Positions 19,180 to 26,504 of a DNA stretch of 33,468 nt are shown here, piece after piece; position 1 is the first letter of the stretch, and each line of letters opens with the position of its first letter. The notes under the pieces are model-generated. The model was not told the DNA's origin, made no database searches, and worked only from the letters and a program-made list of their open reading frames with translations. The stretch covers positions 1 to 33,468 of the forward strand of contig NZ_AEJC01000275.1 in the NCBI RefSeq assembly GCF_000317595.1, read 5' to 3'. The position numbers and the translations under genes are program-made. The DNA comes from Streptomyces ipomoeae 91-03 (GTDB lineage: Bacteria; Actinomycetota; Actinomycetes; Streptomycetales; Streptomycetaceae).

Positions 19180-20604
19180 CTACTTGGGCGCGCCCAGCAC
19201 CGTCTCCCGCTCCTGGTCCGTCAGCGGCGGCTCCGTCAACGGTGGTTTGACCGGGCCCCGCAGCACCGCCAGGACGACCTCCGGCCTGACGAGGGCGCTC
19301 ACCGGCTCGGCGAGGGTGACGACGCCGAGGTACGCCCGGAAGACCAGGGGGCGCCCGAGCGCGGTGCGTATCAGGCGCTCCACATAGCGGCCGAAGAGCC
19401 TCTGCACGACGTTCGGCTGCTTGCCGATCGCCTCGGGGTAGCGGATGTCCACGCCGGTGGCCAGCCCCCAGGCGAGACCCACCGGTCCCGCGACGGCCCG
19501 CTGGATCCGGCGCGCCAGCCCCGGTGCCGTGATGCCGTGCGCCGCGACCCGCTCGCGCAACAGCAGGGCACCCTGCGCGGCGACCGACATGCCGTGGCCG
19601 TAGATCGGGTTGTACGTGGCGACCGCGTCGCCGATCGCGACGAACCCCTCGGGCCAGTCGGACACCTTCTCGAAGAAGCGCCGCCGGTTGATCGTGCTGC
19701 GAGTGACCACGACATCCGTCAGCGGTTCCGCGCGGGAGATCAGCTCGCCCACGACGGGGTGCCGGAGCGAGCGCGCGAACTTCTCGAACTCCTCGGCGTC
19801 GGCGGTCGGTTGCCCGCCACGGGTGCCCGACAGCGTCACCAGCCAGCGTCCGCCCTCGATGGGCACGAGGGTGGCGCTCTGCCCCGGCACCGGCTTCGCC
19901 GCGTTCGGCTGCACATTGACCACCGGGTACTCCTCGGTGCCCGCCGGCGCCCGGAAGACGCGGCTGGCGTAGACGAGCCCGGAGTCGACCTCCTCCATCG
20001 GCGCCGGCGGCACCCCCAGCGCGTCCAGCCAGGCGGTGCCCCGCGAACCCCGGCCCGCGGCGTCCACCACCAGATCGGCGGCCAGCACCCGCTCCTCGCC
20101 GTCGGCCGGGCGGACCCGCACCCCCGTCACCCGGGAGGCGTCGCCCTCCAGGCCCAGGACCTCGGTGCGCTCCAGGACCGTGACCCGGGGGCCGACGAGC
20201 AGTCGGGCGCGGACGACCGACTCCAGCAGATCCCGGCTGCACGCGATCATGAACTGCATCTCCGGCCAGCGCCGGCACCAGCCCTGGGCGGAGAGCGAGA
20301 CGAGCCCGGTCGGCAGCGGGATCCGCCGGGCCCCGGCCGCCAGCCAGGCCTCCGTGACGCCGGGCAGCAGCTCCTCCATCGCCCGGGCCCCGCCGGACCA
20401 CAGCAGATGGGCGTGGCGGGCCTGTGGGACGCCCTTGCGGGGCTCCGGCCCCTCGGGCAGCGCGTCGCGCTCGACGACGGTGACCTCGGCGTGGTCGCGC
20501 AGCGCGGCGGCGGCCAGCAGGCCGGCCAGGCCCGCGCCGAGGACGACGGCACGCCGGGGGGTGGTCACCGCGGTGCCGGGGTTGCCGCTAACGGGTTCGC
20601 TCAT
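19180..20604 (-). CDS. FAD-dependent monooxygenase/epoxidase-like
   Basis: A 474-residue group A flavoprotein. The N-terminal dinucleotide-binding motif is GAGLAGLLAAAAL (23-35). Then come VVERDALPEGPEPRKGVPQ with a conserved Arg/Gly-rich loop, a DG-like segment DAAGRGSRGTAWL (181-193), and the FAD ribityl motif FVAIGDAVATYNPIYGHGM (321-339). It resembles the squalene-epoxidase and polyketide/terpene epoxidase branch more than aromatic hydroxylases. Opposite a prenyl-synthase-like gene it may oxidise an isoprenoid; this is inference. It overlaps the membrane-protein gene by 17 bases, so translation is coupled, and its own ribosome site is weak. A C-terminal helical region of about 60 residues may be membrane-associated. 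Confidence 0.85.
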   Translation of the reverse strand: MSEPVSGNPGTAVTTPRRAVVLGAGLAGLLAAAALRDHAEVTVVERDALPEGPEPRKGVPQARHAHLLWSGGARAMEELLPGVTEAWLAAGARRIPLPTGLVSLSAQGWCRRWPEMQFMIACSRDLLESVVRARLLVGPRVTVLERTEVLGLEGDASRVTGVRVRPADGEERVLAADLVVDAAGRGSRGTAWLDALGVPPAPMEEVDSGLVYASRVFRAPAGTEEYPVVNVQPNAAKPVPGQSATLVPIEGGRWLVTLSGTRGGQPTADAEEFEKFARSLRHPVVGELISRAEPLTDVVVTRSTINRRRFFEKVSDWPEGFVAIGDAVATYNPIYGHGMSVAAQGALLLRERVAAHGITAPGLARRIQRAVAGPVGLAWGLATGVDIRYPEAIGKQPNVVQRLFGRYVERLIRTALGRPLVFRAYLGVVTLAEPVSALVRPEVVLAVLRGPVKPPLTEPPLTDQERETVLGAPK

Positions 20605-21799
20605 GGAAGTCGCTCTCTGACCTGGTCGCGGAGGCCCATTCGCGGGCGGCCGCTACGACGGGGGACTGACGCAGGGCGATGGACATCCGTACGAGATCAC
20701 GGGGGTTCTCGGCCGGCGGGGCGGGGGCGGCGTCGGCCACCGCCGAGTTGAGGACCCGGCCGTCGGGGTCGTCCGCCCTGGCCCGTACCGCCGCCGTCAC
20801 CATCGCCGCGTCCGCCTCGGCCCGTGCCTGGACGGGTTCGGAGCCCGCCGCGACGGCCGCGTCGTAGGCCTTGGCGCGCACCTCGGAGTCGAAGTACGGG
20901 TACAGGCTGAGCATGCCGTCGTGGATGTCGGACTCCCGCTGCGTCATCTGCAGCTGGGCGGGCGCCCACCAGGAGATCCGTACGTCATGGCTCGCCTGCG
21001 CCCACACCGGCCTCAGCTCCCGCCACAGCGGGCCGAGCCGGCGGTACATGGACCAGGTCGTCCAGGAGTCCCCGATGCGCTGCCCGGCCAGCGGCAGACA
21101 GAAGCCGACCGCGCTGACCTGGGCGCCGAGGGAGGCCAGCACGGGGGCGACGTACGTGCTCAGATAGTCCAGGTCCGCGCCCTGCCAGCGGGCCGCCACC
21201 GCGACCAGCTTGACCCCGGCGAAGGGCAGGTTGACCAGATAGCCGAACGCGATGATCAGCAGTCCGGCGCGCAGCCAGCCCCGCACCTGGAGCGCCCAGC
21301 GCCAGCACATGACGTACATCGCGACACACGCGACGGTGAACCCGATGAGGTACAGCACGATCATCTCGCGCAGGAACGGGGTGTTGGCGTAGTACGTGTC
21401 GAAGTCCCGTATCCGCTCCACCGGCGCGTCGCCGAGCGCGAACAGCACCACGATCGCCGCGCAGACCACCCCGTACCCGGCGATCCACCGGCGCGAGAGC
21501 CGCCGGGTCACCTCGGGCGGACCGCCGCGCCAGTTGGTGATCAGCACCAGACAGGAGCCGCTCAGCGCGCTCAACAGGACGTAGACCAGGGCCGCCGAGG
21601 CGTTCGTGACGCCGGTGACCCGGTTGACCCCGGCGATCGTCGGCGGCGCGGCGAAGCCGAAGGCCAGCGAGGCCAGCGTCATCAGCGCGCACACCGACCT
21701 GAGCAGCGGGTCGCGCCAGTCGCGCAGCAGCGCCGGGGTCTTGAGGGCGAGCGCGACCGCCATCGCGGCGGCCGGTACGTAGTAGTTGGTCCCGTCCAT
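20588..21799 (-). CDS. Multi-pass membrane protein, MAB_1171c/DUF6545-like
   Basis: A 403-residue integral membrane protein with about seven to eight hydrophobic segments in the first 240 residues (for example VPAAAMAVALAL, VCALMTLASLAFGFA, MIVLYLIGFTVACVAMYVM). A soluble C-terminal domain of about 160 residues follows, with GDSWTTWSMYRRLGPLWREL. This arrangement matches what I recall of the actinobacterial MAB_1171c family of putative transporters (DUF6545), whose function is not established. It lies ten bases after the metalloprotease gene and overlaps the oxidoreductase gene. It could be a transporter, a membrane sensor cleaved or read by the protease, or a membrane anchor for the oxidoreductase. 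None of these is shown. Confidence 0.72.
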   Translation of the reverse strand: MDGTNYYVPAAAMAVALALKTPALLRDWRDPLLRSVCALMTLASLAFGFAAPPTIAGVNRVTGVTNASAALVYVLLSALSGSCLVLITNWRGGPPEVTRRLSRRWIAGYGVVCAAIVVLFALGDAPVERIRDFDTYYANTPFLREMIVLYLIGFTVACVAMYVMCWRWALQVRGWLRAGLLIIAFGYLVNLPFAGVKLVAVAARWQGADLDYLSTYVAPVLASLGAQVSAVGFCLPLAGQRIGDSWTTWSMYRRLGPLWRELRPVWAQASHDVRISWWAPAQLQMTQRESDIHDGMLSLYPYFDSEVRAKAYDAAVAAGSEPVQARAEADAAMVTAAVRARADDPDGRVLNSAVADAAPAPPAENPRDLVRMSIALRQSPVVAAAREWASATRSESDFHERTR

Positions 21800-21809
21800 T
21801 CCCGGCGGC

Positions 21810-22376
21810 TCAGCCCTGCGGCCCGCGGTAACCCAGCGAGGCCCCGATCCGGCCCGCCAGATGATCGCGTCGCACGGGTCCGCGCAGCGCCGAACCGGCC
21901 AGCCAGGTGCGGCACTTGCTGGCCAGCAGCAGCCCGAAGCTCTCCGCGTCCTGCTCGTCGGCCAGGTCGAACCGGGTCCGGGCGGCGACCTTCAGGACCG
22001 TGGCCCCGAGGTCGGCGTCCGGGTTCAGTAAGCGCGCGGCGACGGCGGCACCCTCCGTGCCCTCGGCGCCCCGCACATGCTGACCGCAGTGCCCGGCCTG
22101 CATGTGCCACAGCTCGTGGCCGAGGATCACCAACTGATGGTCGGGGGCGGTGCGTTCCTCGATGACGACCAGGTCCTGCTCGGCCATGTCCAGCCACAGC
22201 CCACTGGCCGTACCGGGTGGGAAGGCGGCCGTACGGTAGTGGACGGGGCGACCGCGGCGTCTGCTCATCGCGTCGCACAGGGCGCTGTAGAGGTCGGCGG
22301 GGTCCGCCGGTGCCGGGAGCGTCAGCTCGCCGACCAGCTCGCCGCACAGACGGCGCATTTCCTTTCCGATGCCCAC
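21810..22376 (-). CDS. ImmA/IrrE-type zinc metalloprotease-like protein
   Basis: A 188-residue soluble protein with the zinc-peptidase motif HELWHMQAGH (His87, Glu88, His91), in the context VILGHELWH typical of ImmA/IrrE proteins. Related proteins cleave or antagonise XRE-type repressors (ImmA/ImmR, IrrE/DdrO). The XRE regulator is encoded immediately upstream, 13 bases away, which supports such pairing. GTG 22376 has GGGGGAG four bases upstream; ATG 22358 (MRRLCGEL) is an alternative. The C-terminal half (EQDAESFGLLLASKCRTWL) lies where such proteins usually supply the third zinc ligand, perhaps Glu in DEQDAE. The target is inferred. Confidence 0.8.
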   Translation of the reverse strand: MGIGKEMRRLCGELVGELTLPAPADPADLYSALCDAMSRRRGRPVHYRTAAFPPGTASGLWLDMAEQDLVVIEERTAPDHQLVILGHELWHMQAGHCGQHVRGAEGTEGAAVAARLLNPDADLGATVLKVAARTRFDLADEQDAESFGLLLASKCRTWLAGSALRGPVRRDHLAGRIGASLGYRGPQG

Positions 22377-22389
22377 AGTTCTCCCCCGG

Positions 22390-23046
22390 TCAGGACTCGG
22401 GCCGCTTGACGCTCTCCAGCAGCATGTCCAACCACTCCGCCACCTTGTCGCGGTGCTGGTCGGTGGGCAACTGGGCTGCCCGCCAGGCGATGGAGCGCAC
22501 ACCGTGGTTCTGCAGCAGCCGCTGCAGCGGGTCGTCGGCGGCCTCGGCGGCTGCCCGCTCCCGGTCGGCGAGCTGCTGGAGGAGCTCCTGCTCGCTACGC
22601 ATCAGGGCGCTCGCCAGTGCCTCGGGGTCCTCGGCGGTGAGGAAGCCCGCGTGCACTCTGAAGAAGCGCTGGATGGCGTCGCAGTGCTCCATCGTGGGGC
22701 GCCGGTCGCCGTTGATGAGGGCGCCCGCCTGCTGGCGCGACATCCCCGCCCCGTCGGCGATCTCCTGCTGGGTGTATTTGCGGCCGTTGGGCTTGAGTCG
22801 GGTGCGTCGCAGCAGGTCCAGGCGTTGCAGAAAGCGGGCCTGGATATCCGGTTCCCCGGCGCGCTGCCCGCTCAGCAGGGCCTTGACCACCGCCTCCGGC
22901 ACACCGGACGCGACCGAGAGCCGTCGGGTGTCGAAGACCTCCGCGTGCGCCACGCCCAACTTGTCGGCGAGCGCGGTGACTCGGGCCACGACGGTCGGCA
23001 GCAGAACCGTCGCCGTGGCGTCCGGAACCTCGAAGCCATCCGTCAC
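22390..23046 (-). CDS. XRE-family regulator with mid-protein HTH
   Basis: A 218-residue protein. The helix-turn-helix lies in the middle (about 89-125), with KYTQQEIADGAGMSRQQAGALINGDRRP. Before it are about 85 residues of helical sequence (DTRRLSVASGVPEAVVKALLSG may be a second HTH-like unit). After it is a Glu/Gln-rich helical region (SEQELLQQLADRERAAAEAAD) that could form a coiled coil. GTG start with AGGAG eight bases upstream. It heads the operon with the ImmA/IrrE-like gene and is divergent from a MmyB-domain gene. It is probably the repressor of one or both, with the protease as its antagonist; this is inferred from known ImmR/ImmA and DdrO/IrrE pairs. Confidence 0.82.
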   Translation of the reverse strand: MTDGFEVPDATATVLLPTVVARVTALADKLGVAHAEVFDTRRLSVASGVPEAVVKALLSGQRAGEPDIQARFLQRLDLLRRTRLKPNGRKYTQQEIADGAGMSRQQAGALINGDRRPTMEHCDAIQRFFRVHAGFLTAEDPEALASALMRSEQELLQQLADRERAAAEAADDPLQRLLQNHGVRSIAWRAAQLPTDQHRDKVAEWLDMLLESVKRPES

Positions 23047-23188
23047 CGACAGATCTCCTACGTCTCTCTCAGGCCAATTTCGCGGTACTGCGGAATCCGT
23101 GGATCCAAGCCTGGCGCGAGACCCTGGTCCCGGCAAGTACACCGTGAACTGCGGGGAGACTAACGGCTCGGTCGAACTCACAGCCAGG

Positions 23189-23210
23189 TCTCGCCACAAC
23201 TGTGGCGAGA
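23189..23210. promoter_or_regulatory. Perfect dyad, candidate operator of the XRE regulator
   Basis: TCTCGCCACA and TGTGGCGAGA are exact reverse complements separated by only AC. It is a 22-base site with two-fold symmetry, in the 274-base divergent spacer between the XRE gene (reading left) and the MmyB-domain gene (reading right). It lies 34 bases upstream of a TTGACA hexamer. Too short a loop for a terminator; protein binding is the better reading. A second weaker inverted pair, GTCAAC/GTTGAC, lies at 23218-23249. Confidence 0.65.
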
Positions 23211-23244
23211 TTCAGCCGTCAACCGGCGCCAAATGCCACGATAG

Positions 23245-23274
23245 TTGACACGACTCCGCCGACGGCAGGAGGAT
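23245..23274 (+). promoter_or_regulatory. Candidate promoter of the MmyB-domain gene
   Basis: TTGACA (23245-23250), 18 bases, then GAGGAT (23269-23274). The -35 hexamer is a perfect sigma70-type match and the -10 is weak but close to the Streptomyces TAGGAT form. The leader to the ATG would be about 40 bases. Confidence 0.4.
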
Positions 23275-23320
23275 CAAGGCGCCGCGTGAAGGCCGCATAG
23301 GCAAGAGGGGTGACCTCCCG

Positions 23321-24004
23321 ATGGCATCTCAGGCAGGAGGGCGGCGGTCGGTACCGCAGCCCGTCCCCAACAGTCTCGAAACCCAGGAAGCACAGGCGTA
23401 CCTCCAGGACTACGCCGCGCTGCTGGAGTCCGTTCCCTTTCCGTCCGTCGTCCTCGACCACTGCTGGGACGTCGTCCTGTCCAACTCCGCGTTCCGCACC
23501 CTGTTCGGCGGCGTGGGCCCGCACCCGACGGCCATGCCCGGCGACAACTTCCTGCGCTTCGTCCTCTTCCACCCCGACGCCGCCACGGTCCTCGGCGAAC
23601 ACGAGTCCAGCTGGTGCCTGCCGATGCTCGCCCACTTCTCCGCCGCCGTGGAGCGGCACGGCCAGGACCGAGGACTGCAGTCCATCCGACGGGACATCGC
23701 CCAGGACCCCATCATGGACGCCGCCTTCCGGCACGGTCTGCCCCACTGGCTCCGCGCGGTCGGCCCCGCCGCCGTCCGGCGCGACGGGGCCGTACGCCCG
23801 CTCATCCACCCCGACCCGCGCTGGGGCGCCACCGACTGCCGCATCGTCGACGAGACCCCCGACACCCTGCGCGACCTGGGCTACACCCGGATGACCCTCG
23901 TCCTGCGCGAGACGGGCCGCGCGACCGGCACCCCGCGCAGGCCCCGCCGCCCGCGCCGCACCACCGCGAACCATTTGAGCGTGGTGCCCTCGTCCCGGCC
24001 GTGA
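23321..24004 (+). CDS. Stand-alone MmyB-type ligand-binding domain protein
   Basis: A 227-residue protein matching the C-terminal sensor domain of MmyB-like XRE regulators, a PAS-like fold. LLESVPFPSVVLDHCWDVV (35-53) and NSAFRTLFGG fit the usual LLD..P.PA.VLD..WDV...N.A...LFG. NFLRFVLFHPDAATVLGEHE and RDIAQDPIMDAAFRHGLPHW continue the domain. Known relatives bind fatty-acid-like ligands. The usual N-terminal helix-turn-helix is missing; only about 25 residues precede the domain, so it cannot bind DNA by itself. A basic PRRPRRPRRTT tail ends the protein. It is divergent from the XRE gene and might partner that regulator in trans (inference). ATG with GAGGGG upstream. Confidence 0.75.
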   Translation: MASQAGGRRSVPQPVPNSLETQEAQAYLQDYAALLESVPFPSVVLDHCWDVVLSNSAFRTLFGGVGPHPTAMPGDNFLRFVLFHPDAATVLGEHESSWCLPMLAHFSAAVERHGQDRGLQSIRRDIAQDPIMDAAFRHGLPHWLRAVGPAAVRRDGAVRPLIHPDPRWGATDCRIVDETPDTLRDLGYTRMTLVLRETGRATGTPRRPRRPRRTTANHLSVVPSSRP

Positions 24005-24034
24005 GGTCACCCTCCCGCCCGTGAGGCCGCGCGC

Positions 24035-24077
24035 CCTCCGGCACCGTCGGCGTTCAGGTCGCCGACGGCGCCGGAGG
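24035..24077. terminator. Long bidirectional hairpin terminator
   Basis: CCTCCGGC-a-CCGTCGGCG pairs with CGCCGACGG-c-GCCGGAGG around a seven-base loop. This gives 17 base pairs with one A-C mismatch. It lies between convergent genes ending at 24004 and 24098, and is the strongest hairpin I saw in the window. Confidence 0.85.
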
Positions 24078-24097
24078 CCGACGCCCGCGGCCCGGGC

Positions 24098-24931
24098 TCA
24101 ACGATCCCGCTTGTCCACCGGCACCCCCGACACGCCCGTCGGCGCGCCCGGCCTGTCCACCGGTACACCCCGCTTGGCCGCCTGGATCTGCTCGTACACA
24201 TGGGTGCGCAACTCGGCGAAGCGGGGGGCCACGCGGGTGTGGAGCTGGTCGCGGTCGGCCGGGAGGTCGATCCTGAGCTGCTCCTGTACGACGGTGGGGG
24301 AGGCGGAGAGGATCAGGACCCGCTCGCCGAGGTAGACGGCCTCGTCGATGTCATGCGTGACGAAGAGGATCGTGATGCCCCGCTCCCGCCACAGTCCGCG
24401 GACGAGGTCCTCCAGATCGGCGCGGGTCTGGGCGTCGACCGCCGCGAACGGCTCGTCCATCAGCAGCACGTCCGGCTCGTAGGCGAGCGCCCGGGCGATG
24501 GCGACCCGCTGCTGCATACCGCCGGACAGCTGCCAGGGGTACGCGCCCGCCGCGTCGGAGAGCCCCACGGACTCCAGCGCGTCGGCGACCAGCTCGCCCC
24601 GCCGTGACCTGCTCAGCTTCTTCTGCCTGAGCGGCAGTTCGACGTTGTCCCGGACCCGCATCCAGGGGAACAGGCTGCGGCCGTACTCCTGGAAGACCAC
24701 CGCCATCCCCGGCGGCGGCCCGCTCACCGGCCGCCCCTCCAGCAGGACCTCACCCGCGGTGGGGTTCAGCAGGCCCGCCACACACTTCAGCAGCGTGGGC
24801 TTGCCGCAGCCCGACGGGCCCACCAGACAGACGAGTTCACCCGCGTCGACGGTGAAGGTGAGATCCCGCACCGCCTCGACCCGGCGACCGGAACCGTCGT
24901 AGACCTTCTTGAGGCCCCGTACGTCGAGCAT
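24098..24931 (-). CDS. ABC transporter ATPase, SsuB/TauB/NrtD type, altered Walker A
   Basis: A 277-residue ATPase of the nitrate/sulfonate/taurine importer class. Q-loop Gln81, signature LSGGMQQRVAIARA (135-148), Walker B VLLMDEPF (155-162), D-loop AAVD and H-loop FVTHDIDEA are all present. The Walker A motif reads GPSGCGKPT. The residue after the catalytic Lys44, normally Ser or Thr and a Mg2+ ligand, is Pro45. The codon is CCC, one base from ACC. This may cripple ATP binding, or it may be a sequencing error. Start ATG 24931 has GAAGGGG nine bases upstream; ATG 24958 overlaps the permease stop as TGATG and is possible. The last 25 residues (GVPVDRPG...GVPVDK) are an imperfect repeat. Confidence 0.88.
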   Translation of the reverse strand: MLDVRGLKKVYDGSGRRVEAVRDLTFTVDAGELVCLVGPSGCGKPTLLKCVAGLLNPTAGEVLLEGRPVSGPPPGMAVVFQEYGRSLFPWMRVRDNVELPLRQKKLSRSRRGELVADALESVGLSDAAGAYPWQLSGGMQQRVAIARALAYEPDVLLMDEPFAAVDAQTRADLEDLVRGLWRERGITILFVTHDIDEAVYLGERVLILSASPTVVQEQLRIDLPADRDQLHTRVAPRFAELRTHVYEQIQAAKRGVPVDRPGAPTGVSGVPVDKRDR

Positions 24932-24957
24932 CGTCTGCTGCCCCTTCTGAAGTTTCA

Positions 24958-25734
24958 TCACGACCGCCGGGAGGACGCGCGCAGACCGTGGTACCAGCCG
25001 AGCACGCGCCGCTCGACCAGCCGGAAGACGACGGAGAGGACGAACCCGAGCAGACCGAGGACGAGGATCCCGGTCCACATGTCGGGGATCGCGAAGCCGC
25101 GCTGGAACTGGACGATGGTGAAGCCCAGGCCGTTGCTGGCCGCGAACATCTCGCTGATGACCATGAGGATGATGCCGATGGACAGCGCCTGGCGCAGCCC
25201 CGCGAAGATCTGCGGGCTCGCCGAGCGCAGGACGACGTTCCGCAGCCGGGCCACGCCCGTGATGCCGTAGGAGCGGGCCGTCTCGGACATGACCGAGTCC
25301 ACCGCCCGTACGCCCTCCACCGTGTTGAGCAGGATGGGCCAGACACAGCCGCTGGCGATCACGGCGATCTTCATCGTGTCGCCGATGCCCGCGAACAGCA
25401 TGATGACCGGGACGAGCACGGGCGGCGGCACCGCCCGCAGGAACTCCAGCACCGGCTCGCACACCGCCCGCACCCGGCGGTAGGAGCCGATGACGGTGCC
25501 GAGCGCGACACCGACGACGGCCGCCGAGGTGTAGCCGGCCAGCAGCCGCAGCACACTGGGCAGTACGTCGGCGCGCAGCCGCTCACCGGTCCAGACGTCC
25601 GGGAAGGTGGTGAGGATCGTGCGCAGCGGCGGCCAGTAGACGTCGGTGCTGTCGTCCGACGCCAGCCACCAGACGGTGACCAGGACCAGGGGCAGCGCGA
25701 CGACGAACAGCAGCCGGAGGAGCGCGTGTCTCAC
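24958..25734 (-). CDS. ABC transporter permease, SsuC/TauC type (second)
   Basis: A 258-residue inner-membrane permease with about six hydrophobic segments. The cytoplasmic EAA-like loop reads ETARSYGITGVARLRNVVLRSASPQ, with the usual G about ten residues after E. GTG 25734 overlaps the upstream permease stop as GTGA, with GGGGAGG six bases upstream. It is homologous in layout to the preceding permease, and the two probably form a heterodimer rather than two separate systems. Family members import nitrate, sulfonates, taurine, thiamine precursors or aromatic acids; the substrate is inferred from the neighbouring oxygenase genes. Confidence 0.9.
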   Translation of the reverse strand: MRHALLRLLFVVALPLVLVTVWWLASDDSTDVYWPPLRTILTTFPDVWTGERLRADVLPSVLRLLAGYTSAAVVGVALGTVIGSYRRVRAVCEPVLEFLRAVPPPVLVPVIMLFAGIGDTMKIAVIASGCVWPILLNTVEGVRAVDSVMSETARSYGITGVARLRNVVLRSASPQIFAGLRQALSIGIILMVISEMFAASNGLGFTIVQFQRGFAIPDMWTGILVLGLLGFVLSVVFRLVERRVLGWYHGLRASSRRS

Positions 25735-26504
25735 ACCACCACCTCCCCGCGCACCGACTGGTGCCAGGCCAGCGCCCGCCGCTCCACGGTCCGCGCGCCC
25801 ACGTTGATCAGCAGCCCCAGCGCCCCGGTGACCACTACCAGGGCGTACATCTCCGGCACCGCCTGCGAGGTCTGGGCGACCGCGATACGGGCGCCCAGCC
25901 CCGGGGCGCCGATGACGAGTTCGGCGGTCACGGCCAGGATGAGGGCCACGGCGGCGGCCAGCCGGACGCCGGTCATGACGTACGGCAGGGCGGTGGGCCA
26001 CAGGACGTGCCGGACCCGTGCCCAGGGGCCGAGGCCGTAGGAGCGGGCCGTCTCCTCGGCGACCGGGTCGACGTCCTGGACGCCGTACAGCGTCTGGATC
26101 AGGATCTGCCAGAACGACGCGTAGACCACCAGCAGGAGCACCGACTGCAGTTCGGTGCCGAAGAGGAGGACCGCGAGGGGGATCAGGGCGACCGACGGGA
26201 TCGGGCGCAGGAACTCGATGGTGGAGGCCGTCGCCTCGCGCAGATACGGCACCACCGCGATCACGACTCCCGCCAGGATTCCGGCGGGCACCGCGATCAC
26301 GAGCCCCACCGCCCAGCCGGTGAGGGTGTCGCCCAGCGCGGTCCAGAACGTGTCGTCGGACAGTTCGTCGACCAGGGCGCCGGCGACACGGCTGACCGGC
26401 GGGAAGTAGGTGTCCCGGACGATGCCGAGCCGCGGGACCGCCTCCCACAGCGCGAGGAACCCCGCGAACCCGGCCGCGCCCAAAGCGGCGTTCGTCCCTT
26501 TCAC
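25731..26504 (-). CDS. ABC transporter permease, SsuC/TauC type (first)
   Basis: A 257-residue permease. The N-terminus VKGTNAALGAAGFAGFLALWE leads into the first membrane segment, and five more hydrophobic stretches follow. The EAA-like loop is EETARSYGLGPWARVRHVLWPTALP. The GTG start overlaps the binding-protein TGA as GTGA, and no separate ribosome site is obvious, so it depends on translational coupling. Two permease genes in one operon are less common for this class than a single homodimeric one. Their sequences are clearly diverged, which suggests an old duplication. Confidence 0.9.
   Translation of the reverse strand: MKGTNAALGAAGFAGFLALWEAVPRLGIVRDTYFPPVSRVAGALVDELSDDTFWTALGDTLTGWAVGLVIAVPAGILAGVVIAVVPYLREATASTIEFLRPIPSVALIPLAVLLFGTELQSVLLLVVYASFWQILIQTLYGVQDVDPVAEETARSYGLGPWARVRHVLWPTALPYVMTGVRLAAAVALILAVTAELVIGAPGLGARIAVAQTSQAVPEMYALVVVTGALGLLINVGARTVERRALAWHQSVRGEVVV

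Noticed and set aside
20588..21799. Membrane-bound terpene cyclase or UbiA-type prenyltransferase
   Set aside because: There are no paired Asp-rich motifs in the membrane segments; the layout fits DUF6545-like proteins better.
21810..23046. Classical toxin-antitoxin pair
   Set aside because: The HExxH protein is ImmA/IrrE-like rather than a RES, PIN or RelE-type toxin, and the regulator is too long and heads a larger metabolic-looking operon.
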